Assembly (NCBI GenBank): GCA_025617745.1
Contig: CM046853.1
Location: 48,538,934 to 48,602,933, forward strand
From: Heliocidaris erythrogramma
Lineage: Eukaryota > Echinodermata > Echinoidea > Camarodonta > Echinometridae
DNA length: 64,000 nucleotides
Direction of reading: 5' to 3'
Shown here: piece by piece, positions 25,101 through 37,380 of the stretch
Position numbering within the stretch: the stretch's first letter is position 1
Layout of the letters: the number at the start of each line of letters is the position of its first letter
Notes under the pieces: generated by a model
Seen by the model: the letters and a program-made list of their open reading frames with translations, nothing else
Database searches by the model: none
What the model was told of the DNA's origin: nothing
Made by a program: the position numbers and the translations under genes

Positions 25101-28100
25101 AACCTTGGTTGTACAGAGTAAGTTCTGATTTTCATGATTGAAAATAGAAATGGCAAAGTAACACATTACATGGTATGCCTTTTAGCATGCATATACTGGT
25201 AATATCCTACATGCAGTGTAGGACGTACAAGCATGTGTATTCCAATACTAACCTCTTCCCATCACCGCCGCCCTGTCTATACTGTGTGTATAAGCCAAAC
25301 ATACAGCTTGCACACAGGCCTATAGCTCGTCTACAGTTTGGATGATTCATTTTCAAGCTAGTGGAATGATAGAGCACATCTCGCCTTCACTCTGAATCAC
25401 ACTAGCTACTGAAACTTTAATATGGCATTTTTGTCTTTTTTGACATACTAAATAGTTGATATTTTTTGTTGAAACTTTCAAATCGGCCTTTTAAAGAATT
25501 CTAAAATATATTTCTATGCAGTTCAACCAAGATTTTTTTTTCATTCAGGTTGCACTGTTGGTTGCCAAAGGCTTGAATGAAGCTTTCACAATTTATAATA
25601 TACATTTTCATGACTAGAAACTTCTGCAAATTGAAAAAAGTCTGTGTGGTATTGCAATTATTTTGTGGTATGAAACTTGCTGGCAGGTTTCATGTTTTAC
25701 AATATTAATATTGCTATGTAAAAATTTGTTCAGCACTTTAGATTGTATTGATGATGCAGTATTTCCCTTTTCCGCCCCCCCCTTCAATATGGCAGCATAC
25801 GGAATTTAGCTTCCTTCTCAAGGAGCGGGTATGCCCCCTCCTCATCAAGCTCTTTTCCCCCAGTCTGAAGCATCGCCAGGGGATGTCAGCCCCCACTGCC
25901 CCTGTCAACCCACCAGAGAAACCCACCTTTCACATGAGCCTCAGGCTACTCAGAGTCGTGTCAGTCGTCATTAATAAGTACTACTCTCTTCTCGTAAGTT
26001 TATCTTTTTGAATTTGAAATGCATTCTTTTCTTTGAAAGTACAGTCAAACCTGTCTTAGTGGCCACCTGTCTATAGCGGTCACCTGTCTATAGCGGTCAC
26101 CTGTCTATAGTGGTCACATATATTGCCTCCCAATAGAAAGAAACATGTGTATTAGAACCTGTCTATAAAGGCCACCTGTCTACAGTGGCCACTTTTTATG
26201 TTTCCCTTGGGTGGCCTTAATAGACAGGTTTGACTGTATACCTATTTTGTCAGTTTTCATAATACTCTCGTCTTGTAAGTTTTAGTTTGGTATAATTTTT
26301 CATTTGATATGCATTATTTGATATCATATAGACTTATATTGTCTTGTTTGCTTGTTCTGGGGTTTGGTGAGTTGAATGTCCACTATGGTGCTATCCCCTC
26401 AGGAAATGAAAATTCAATAGGAGCAACCTTGATTTGTTTATTTATTCATTTATTTATTTATTTAAAAAAAAAACATGAAAAAAATAGTTAGAAATACAAT
26501 CCTATCAAATATAAACACTGAATTGAAGAATATCACTTGATGAATAGAACACAATTTGTTGCATTTTAATCTAGTTTGGAGATTTTCATTTTCAGGAGAA
26601 TGAAAATGACTTAAAATCTTCAATCATAAAGTTGAAATCCCTATATCTTGCAAATGTTTACTGACTGCATACAGTCTAATTCCTTCCTGTCTTGGCGTAC
26701 TCTGCATATGAAATAAAGACACATTCCTGGACTAGTACATTCAGATACTCACAATTCCAAATCAACTTGGAAATCTACAAGACCCAGATTTTTCCGAAGT
26801 TGGATGTGAAATGAACATTGTAATTAACTATTCCACTGGACAAAAGAAAGATATACTAATAGTCACTAGAATTAATTATATGCTGTGTTTAAAAGATGTG
26901 TTTGTTGAATCTATTTGTTATTCAAGGGATGAGCAAACAATCTTTGAACATTTAAAAATTTTAATACATTTCATTAAGAGTTTACTAATGGATAAAGCTA
27001 ACGGCTTTTTGCTAAAATAAAGGTAGAGTTATGTTATTTATAAAGGTATTCACAGTTTGTCATGAATTTGGTGTAAAATGTTTTTCTCTGCTTCTACTGA
27101 TAAGAAGCTTAGGGCATGAGCGATAATTTCTATGACATTTTAAACAAATCTTGTTCATTAAACTAAAAAGAATAGACTCAAATGTAGTCTTGTCCTTTCA
27201 TTTTAAAACATGCATGTTATTTTACACAGGGTCATGCATTGAACTCACATATATTTCAAGGCTATTTTATGCCTGAGGGCTGTTCTCATTTGTCCAATAA
27301 TGACAACAATAATGTATGCGTACATAAAATGTACCTGTAATGATGATGATATAAGTGGTCACACCTGACCGATATAATTGGTGGAGTTCTGTCAGTCAAA
27401 CATGACGAACACTGCCTACATGATTCTTCTGAACTAACATCACCTCGTAGGAGCAAAAATGATTGGATGTGAGACAATATCAGTGAGATCTGTCCTGAAA
27501 AAAAATTGTTGGCCGAGTGACTCCACCGAGACAATAAAATCGTAGAGGGAGGCTCATTACCATACATGAGAGAAGTCTGACCTACCAAAAAGATTTCATA
27601 TTCATTTTCCACATAAATAAATAATCTTGAGCGAATTGACAATGATTTATAGATATAGTTATCGTTATCATTATCTGACAAATGTGACCAGTCCTTTAGA
27701 ACAATCAACTATAGGCGATTACTGTCAACTTGTTTGTGTAAAGTGCCAGAGGCACAAGGATTTCACACGCCCTCTGATCTTTCAAGATGTTCTCAATTAT
27801 CATCACAAGCATTAAGAGACCCTTAACTGATCCTCAATACTGAGCCTCAATCAGAGTGAAAAGGAATACGTTGTCAGCTTTGACATTTAGCTGCAGCAGT
27901 CCTTCCCCCCGAAGGAAGGATTTTTGCTTATTCATCACCATACAACTACAAATCCAAACAGATTATGACAGGGAAACTCTCATGTAGGTCCCATTCAGAT
28001 ATGAAAGGAGTTGATAAGAACTTGATATAATGCTGAAGTTCTAAACATTATTGATGAATTGTGCTGTGAAAGCAGAGAAGAGAATTGTTTGAAAATAAAA

Positions 28101-31100
28101 TTATGGCAGCCTATTTGTCTGTATGTTCATGTTTATCATGGTATTTGCAACCTTTTGTGTGAATTATTGATATTGATTTAAAGATCTTTCATTTTATGCT
28201 GTATTTTATTAGTAGATTTATGTGATTATTAAATTTATGATAATGATTATAATGATGATGGTTAACATTTTTAATATAACACAATACAATTTTACTGTCG
28301 TTGGTTTTTTTTTCATCGTAGTGCTTTACATAATGTTTAATAAGCCAGTTCGTAATTAGTTCATGGTGTGAGTGACCCAGGTGAGCGTTTCATCAAGCGT
28401 TTTGTCATTGATTTTTTTAACGACAACTGTTATAAGCTACTGAAATCCTTGCATCTGATTGGCTGAGAGCAAATTTGTCGGTAAAAATCACAGACAAAAC
28501 GCTTGATGAAACGCTCCCCTAAAATGACCACAAATTGTATGCACAAGCATTTGTTTTGATGGACGCGCTACTTGTTTAACATGTAAAATCATACTGGTGC
28601 ACGCATGTACGTACAAAGGTCAATTATGCTCGGTACAAAATGACCTTTATCTGCACATGGGTAAATTGTAATTATGAACTGGCTTATTGTATTACATAAA
28701 GACATTAATACTCCTATTTCTATTTCTGCAGATGACAGAATGTGAGATTTTTCTGTCGTTATTGGTGAAGTTCATGGAAGGAGATAAACCCCTTTGGCAG
28801 AGAGTTATGGCATTAGAAGTCCTACACAAGATCTGTGCTCAGTCTAAACTGTTACGGTAAGGAAAATAAAAACTAGCTTTAAAGGCTGGTCATATGTCAG
28901 AGATAGCGATATAAGGCACCTTGTGATAATAAGCTATAACAAAAATGAATTTCCTCTGTGAATTCAAATTCGTATCATTTATGTTCTTACATAATATTCA
29001 GGACATGCGAGTGGAAAGTAACTTGACAAAAGGGCATGCTACCTGTAAAATTTGAAACCATATTTTTTACTTCTCGAGATTCTATATGCTGTATTAAACA
29101 TGGAAGTTCCTGTGTAAATTCAAACATTGATGTCTTCACTTTATATCCCCTATGGAGGAGTTGTGGTCTAGTGGATAATTCACCGAAGCACCTGGTACGG
29201 GGTTCAAATCCCTGCCACTTGCCTTTGGCAAGACATTAATCTTCAATTTTCCACTCTCCACCCAGGTTAAGTAATTGGGTACCCAGTAGAAAGAAATTCC
29301 TTGAATGATTGAGAGCCCTATTATGGTAGCCATGCTAATAAAGCCAGGGCAGTAATATGATTGCAGGGCCCTCAGGCACAATACTGATGAGGCTACCTAC
29401 CCAGAATACATAAGTGCTTATTGTTGTCCTTAATATTATTATTACCCACGCCGATGAAATCGGCAGGGTTATGTAAAGGGCTCCGTATGTTTGTTTTTTT
29501 TTTGTTTGTTTGTTTGTTTGTTTGTTTGTGTACAAGATAACAAGAGAACGGGTGAACGGATTTGCACCAAATTTTCAGGGAATGTTCAGAAAGTGACAGG
29601 AAAGAATCGATTAGATTTTGGTGATGATTGGTTGACCCCTGCACATTCTGTGTGACCTTGAAGTTTTGACCCTGTAGTAAAGTATAGGAACTTCAGTTCA
29701 GATAGTGACAGGAAAGAAACTAGAAAGATTGATGACCCCAAACTTCGCCTGCAGATGCAGAAATATTTTGGCCAATCAAAACACTCATTACTTCGTCTCA
29801 CCAAAAGTCTATTTCAGGTTTATGAATTTTAGAAGACTTTTAGACCCATTATTTGCCATTTCACTTCAAATCCGTACGAGCCTGCAATGAATATTCAAAG
29901 CCAACGTATCCAAGCAACAAGGGATTGCGCGCGATACCTTTTTAAACTACAAATTCATTTAGATTCAGGCTACCCTACCCCTACGGCTTCTCCTCTATTT
30001 CTTATCTTCTGTGCATTTCTGTTTATTTTCCCCGGTTCTTTCCACTTTGTTGTGGAAGTTTTTGTGATTTATTTTATCCTGGTGGACGTGTAGTACGTGA
30101 TTTTAATTGTTTTCGGTGAAAATCTGGTGAGTTTGTTCGACGTGAGTGAGTCTATCGCACTCGCGAGCGTTCGCGTGTGTTGATCTGAGTGAGTGGGCTG
30201 TGTAGCTAGCTGTACGTACATAACTATACACAGCGCTGTCGCGAAGTGACGGGGATCTGGTCGGGCTAGGGAGTACATAACCCCAGGGAGTACAGTGCCT
30301 GTGCCTTACTGACTGTAGTAGGATTGAACTTTTTTCTTTGGGTTATAACGGTCCTGTCATTTGAGATTTGAGTTAGTTTATAACTCATTTATGTCTGTTT
30401 GAGTGGATTTCGTAGTTGTAAAATATATACAAACACTGTATTTCTTTTTAATTTGTGTGGATTTGCAAAATTTGGTGGCTGATCGAGGTTCGCCGAATAC
30501 ATGCACGCCAGTATCCACTTTGACTTTGTTGATGGGTGGTGACTGAGCTGAGTGAGTAAGCTCTGTGCCTGGCATGCATTTTGAAGTCGAGATCCAACTT
30601 ATTTTGTCGTCATATTTATTTTATCCAAGCCCGATGAAAAAAAAACAACAACCCCAATTGCAATGTAATTTAAAGATAGAACATGAATACATTTACTAAC
30701 ACTTACATGACTGAACACTGAATACAAATTGCTAACATTTTTTTTCTCACCACGCCACGCTCTCTGACATGTCTAATCAATTACTTTTAGGGGAGGGATG
30801 TTTCAATAATAAAATATCTTTTTCAGAAGAATTTTTTCAAGGGTGGGGACACACAAAGCTATGACCTGGATATGGCAAAATTTATTGGGGGGGGGGGGGG
30901 GGGGGGAGATGTGCCTCTTGTTATCCCCTTTGAATGGCTACTGCTTACAAAAATAATCGCAACAAAACAAAACCTATTGGGTTAAGGCGTGGGTCTGCCG
31001 CCTTTGACGGCCTTTCTAGTTATCATTGTTTTTGTTATTTATTGCCAGTATTATTAAATCATGTTATTACAGGATGTTCTGCCAATCATACGACATGAAG

Positions 31101-34100
31101 CCTCATTCCACCAAGATCTTTGCCAACATCGTGAATGCCCTTGGAGCCTTCACCCAGTCTCTCTTTATGCATCCTATGACAGAGAGACAGAACAGTCAAT
31201 CCTGTGAGTCACAAATTCATTGTCCTTGCATTCACAAAAGAGGTTTATCTTATCCCATGGTTTAAAGAGAAGGTGGAGTTCTGGGAAAGGTGAAAAATAA
31301 TTTGTGAGCTTTCTCATTCCATTTCGGTCAGTTTGGAAGAACATCATTGTAGAAATGTCCCCTGAAAAGGATTGCTCGTCAATTGCCCTCACATTTACAA
31401 TATGATCATAAATAGCTGAAGTGTTCAGGCCAAACATTTCATGTCTCATGTGTATGCAGTCCCATATACCCCTTTCTGTGTGCAGTGCATGTGCTTTTTG
31501 GTGAGATTAATGATTCCAAAATCTCACAGTATACACAAATTCTTGTGTAGACATGATCAACCTTTCCCAATTGTTTTGAGACATTTTCTTTCACAATGTA
31601 ATCTCATGACCAGATCTTATCTTTAGACCCCCATAAACATAGTACTTGCACATCCTTATGCCCAATGGACGGGCAATAATTAGCTTGTCTACATTTATGA
31701 ACACTTATTTTAGTTAACAAGAGAGGTTTAAACCATGATTTAGACCATTGATGGGATTGAACTTCCTCATGATTTCAGGCCTCTGTTTATCAGGGATTGA
31801 AAGCTTTCATCACATGCTTGGTTGTTTTTATTGTAGTTGTAAATCACAGTGGACTCTGACATTTACTGGCCAGGGTTATTGTCCTATGGAAGTTGGTTGA
31901 TCTATCTAATTAATCTTTTTGTTATTTGCAGTGTACAATCTATAACATTATTATGTTTCTTGTTTAGATATGTTTAGTCTGTGTAAATGACAAAATAAAA
32001 TTACCCTATAGGGATGCAGTAATTAAAGATAACAGAAAAATAAAGTGATTTAAAAAAAAATAGTAGTACCGTTATTTAATCCTGTGACTTGGTATTATTT
32101 TGTGGAATCCATACACATTTTGATTTCTAATGATGATATTTATTTCTTTTTGTGTGTAGCTGACAAGTCCACAAAGGAGACTGGTAGCACATCTCAAGGG
32201 AGTACTGGAAGCTCCCCTGCAGCTAGCATAAACCCTCAAGCTGCTTTCACATACAAGGGGGTTTGGATACCACTCATTCCTGTAGCAACATTGGGCACAT
32301 CAAAGGCATTAATGTAAGTGGTTTGTAACATTGTTCATCATTAAACAGTTCGGCTTAAAAGCAATTAAACCGAAGTGCGCCATTCTCAATATTTGGTGTG
32401 ACAATAGCATTTGAAAGAGGAATTTTATCCCCAGTAGTTGCCATCTTGAAGACGCAGGAAATTAAAAAATGTTGATTGTGTTTGTTATGGATAGATTGTT
32501 TTTAGGAACATAGATGCTCGTAAGCTACATTATACCTCTACTTTCATGGATAAGGTTTTCATCATTAATCACAGTCTCTCACATAGGACATAGATCCCAT
32601 GGTTAGTCATCAATATATGAGCGAATGATTAATTAATGTCAGAAAAATAGTGATCAGATACTGTATAAGCCATCACTTTCATGAGAGTTTTATTTTCATG
32701 AGTTTCAGGAAGAGTTGTTAGGTCAGAAATTTAACAGCACACGAAAATGGAGTGGCAATGCATGTGCGAACATGTATTGTAAATAGCCTGTGTTAAATTG
32801 CATTATTTGTCTCTCCTCAGAATGGACATGTTAGAAAAGACGGACGCCCCGCCCATCCCAGACGGCTACGCCATGTCAGTATCCTTCGCCTGTCTCCTGG
32901 ATGTAACCAAGAGCGTCTCCTCGGTCGTCACCTTGGAGCTTGAGGGAGAGGAGAAGCGAGTAGACAGGGAGGAGAGAGAAAGAAAGCGGAAGGAACAAGG
33001 ATCAGTTCTAGAAAAAGAGGAAGGGCAAGAAGAGGAGGAAGATGATGATAGGCCCAGAAGCGTTGACAGTGTACTTGCGACAGTAGATAAAGGTTGGCAA
33101 CTCCTGCTCTTACCCCATTCATTTATTTAGCCCAAGAAAACTTGGCTGGAAAGTGCATGTTATGCCAAAATCTAATTGTATCCAACAGGTTATTGTTTCC
33201 CATATTTTTTCATGTGAGATTTTTTATTCTCAGGACAGGACTTAAGTTATCATATTCGAAGAATACGGTTAAAATGGGACATACTGAACCTTTTCATGTT
33301 GCAATTATTAGAGTATATTGAAGAATGAACAGAAAGCTGAAATCAGACAATATAAAATGGAAACAAAGGAACAACGAAACAAGCAGTTTCTGCCTTCTGT
33401 AATTCTATAGTACTTACTAGTCGTCTCTTCAGTTGTCATTTTGTCAATTTGAAGCTAAAAGGATGTCAGCTCTATGTAAAATGATATTAGTTAACTGTAA
33501 TATTGATTGATTTCCACAGACCTGAAAGATCTTTGGGTTGAGATGGTGAATTCTTCATGGTGTGGTGTCTTAGCTGCTCTCTCACTCCTCTTAGAAGCAT
33601 GGTAAGTATACAAGGACAAAAAATTAAAAGAAAATTAAAAAAAAAATCAGTTCTTGCTGACGAGTAATCAATTTGCACTGAATTTCTGAACAGGCGATTC
33701 CGTGCAGAGTGTCCTGTACGACATATGACATTTGTCAATCTATTTCACCCATAAATGAAAAATTGCCGGATGTAACCGTGATTAGAGGTACAGTGTAATA
33801 ATACCAGAAACACCATTATTCAACGGTCATGTCAAGACATTCTTCATATTTTGATGAAATATGTTGAAAAAAGACATACGCCTTTAATACGGTACACTCT
33901 GCACGAAATCGCCCCATTGTCAATTAAATGATACATCAAAAATATCCTAGCATGAAAAATGTATTGTTGGTATTTAAATTGTTAGGTCATGGCATTGTAG
34001 TACTCGTAAGATTATGATATTCTGATAATAATCCCTTTTCGAAATTGATCCAGAGCACTTTACAATATTTTTGGTCCCAGGTTATGAGGCTTACTTGTTG

Positions 34101-37100
34101 CATCGCCTACTTAGCCTATCAGTAAAAAAAAAATGTTTTAGTGAGGTGCTACACAAGTATGCCTATTCCTGCATGAAGCTTGAACTCAAAGACCATGTAA
34201 GTTGACAATACTAAATACTAACACAGTGAAAGATATAAGGAAGTATTTACTCCTTGAGCAAGGTATTATATCTACTTGGTTTCTTTCCACCGGGGTGCTA
34301 CATGGGTACCCGGTAGGATGTGAAGGTCCATAATATGATTGGATTAGCATGTACACGCCTGTAAGAAGGCGAATGGCTTGAACTCTCCCCAAAGGGACGG
34401 GATGGAGAGTGTGCACTGTAGAGAATCATAATTGACTGTGATGACTGGGGTAATAATACCGTAAGCGCTTTGGTCAGTTACTTGTATTGGTAAGGTGCTA
34501 CATGTTTATAAAACACAGTTATTATAAATATTTATGATAAAATTCTCATTTCATAACCTGCAGTACTGACGAAGCAGCAACAGAAGCCATCTTGAAGTGT
34601 CTAGAGCTGTATGCTAGTTTGTGTGGAAAGCTAGGTCTGACCGTGTCCAGAGATGCGTTTGTGACAGCGCTGTGCAAGTCGTCCTTACCACCTCACTATG
34701 CCCTTGCTGTACTCAACATTGCTCTACCAGCTGGAATAAGTACCCCTAAAGGTATTTCCTCCTCAATATTAAGAAGATATATGTGTTTATAGAACTCACT
34801 GCCAGATCCTAACAAATGATTGCTTGAATGCAGTCATGTAGACTATCACTTGTTTTTATGCCTCCGCCCACCGAAGGTGAGTGCATTATGTTTTCGGGTT
34901 GTCCGTCCGTCCGTCCGTCCGTCCGTCCGTCCGTCCCACTTCTCGTTACCGCGATATCTGAAGAATCATTTGAGGTAGGAACCTCAAACTTGGTACTAGT
35001 ATGTATCCCCATACGAAGATGAACTGATTAGATTTTGGGGTAAGGAGGTCAAAGGTCAGAGGTCACAGAGGTCAATTTACATGAAATTACATAAAAATTC
35101 TTGGTTTTTAGCACCGTTACCACGATATCTCAAGAACTGTTTGAGATAAGAACTTCAAACTTGGTACTAGTATGTTTCCCTATATGAAGATGAACTGATT
35201 AGATTTTGGGGTAAGGAGGTCAAAGGTCAGAGGTCACAGAGGTCAATTTACATGAAATTACATAAAAATTCTTGGTTTTTAGCACCGTTACCACGATATC
35301 TCAAGAACTGTTTGAGGTAAGAACTTCAAACTTGGTACTAGTATGTTTCCCTATATGAAGATGAACTGATTAGATTTTGGGGTAAGGAGGTCAAAGGTCA
35401 GAGGTCACAGAGATCAATTTGCATGAAATTACATGAAATTCTTGGTTTTTAGTACCGTTACCGCGATATCTCAAGAACTGTCTGAGGTGAGAACTTCAAA
35501 CTTGGTACCAGTATGTATCCCCATAGAAAGATGAACTGATTAGATTTTGGGGTAAGTAGGTCAAAGGTCAGAGGTCACAGAGGTCAATTTACATAAAATT
35601 ACATGAAATTACTGGTTTTTAGCCTCGTTATCAAATATTTCTAGTTTATTTATGAAATGAAATAAATTTTCAGTCTCCTGTGCATTTTAAGTGAAAAGAT
35701 TTGTAATTTTGTTGGACCAATCCTTTTTAGAGTGTACATGTATGCCATACATTTCCAATCTGGTGATGGCGGAGGCATAAATTCCGACGAAAATTCATCT
35801 AGTTTAATTAAAAAACATGCAATAGTTTACAGTACTTTCCAATGATATTCTGCATGCTTGGTGCAGCAATGCACTTGTAGATGTAAGTATGCGTACACTG
35901 TGTGTGGGTTAATACTAGCACAGCACTAATAAGAGTATGAAAGTGTGTCCAATTGGTAGAGAAGGGCTTGATTCTCCTTTTTATTTCTTCAATCACAATT
36001 CTTTGTCCTTTTCTCTCCTTTATATCTCTGTTGTTTGTTTTCCATATTCATCTCTGCCTAAACTTTAGGCACCTCTCCATCTTGCAAATAAGATAACGTT
36101 AAAACCCATAATTAAAGGACATATTGACCTATATACTCAATCAACCTCCCCCTCTCCCTCTCTCTTTCTCTCTCAATCTTTTCTCTCTTTCTCATATTAA
36201 TCCTCTCTCTTTCTTCCCCCCTTCTCTCTCTCTCTCTACAGACCACAAGAGGAGTTCCAGCAGTGCTAGCCGTGATGGTTTCCTCCAGGCCACTGAGGGA
36301 GGCAGCGCTGATCCAGGTGATACCAGGAACCAAGTGGTTGCCGTAGGAACCCCTCTTACTTCCATCGTTGGCGGGCAACAGGGACCTGTCATGGTAACGT
36401 CTTTAATAATTTGATGCAATTGAATACGTGAGAGAAAGAAGGGCCCAACTCCTTAAACATTTTTCGAGTTATTGCAAAAACAAATTAACGTTGTGATAAG
36501 TTTAACCCTAATAGAGCCGGGTTATTTAGACCCATCTCACAGCCGGGGGGGGGGGCTGATTCCGCCCCCCCCTAAGATCTCGGCCGTCCACCGCGCATTC
36601 GCAACGAAAATCGGCACACACGTCGTCGACCACGTATTCTACAAAACTGTATAGTCAATTTCTCCGAAAAATGTCACAACTAATTAATTATGCTAATTTA
36701 TGCATAAAATTAATGGTTTGCTCTAATTAATTAAATAAAGCCCCAAAACTGCTAATTTTTTGTATAGAGACTCTTTGTCAGATTCAGATCAAATAAACCA
36801 AAAAAAAAATTCGGTAAAATCCTTTTTTTCTTATGTATTTTATTGTTTTTAAAATTTCTTATGTATTTCTTTGTTTTTTTACTTTTTGTTTTTTTATTGT
36901 TTTTTTGATGGAATTCGTCGGCGACACTATTTTAATCATAAACAACATAAAATTAATTGTTTTTAAACAGTAAAAGTAAAAATAATGAAACATTTATGAA
37001 TTTTAGCTGGAAACACAATTTGCATTGGATTTGTACACGAAATCACGTTTTTGAGCAATTTTGGGTCTGTCATGCATTTACGAAATGTTGCGTAACTCCG

Positions 37101-37334
37101 GAACCGCACTCGCGGACATCACAAATTTGGTCTCAAAAGTTGCGCAAGACTTGAAAGAAAAAAGTAGTGAAGCGGCGCGGTGACTGCTTTTCGCGATGCG
37201 AACATATTACGCGAAACGAATTTGTATGTTCATGTATTAAAGGTTCACCTGAAATGAAAACATTCCAAATTTTTTTTTCTTGATAACCCACAAATGTTTT
37301 GATGAAGCTGCGCGCTTCTCTCTCTCTCCCTCTC

Positions 37335-37380
<46 letters not shown>

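Noticed and set aside
27286-27708. 140-codon open frame on the - strand in intron 8
   Set aside because: No recognisable domain, no splice context and intron-like composition; most likely chance.
34857-35802. Centromeric-type satellite (171-bp period)
   Set aside because: Only 3-4 units, bounded by element ends, and the same units recur in H2; the period is a property of the mobile element.
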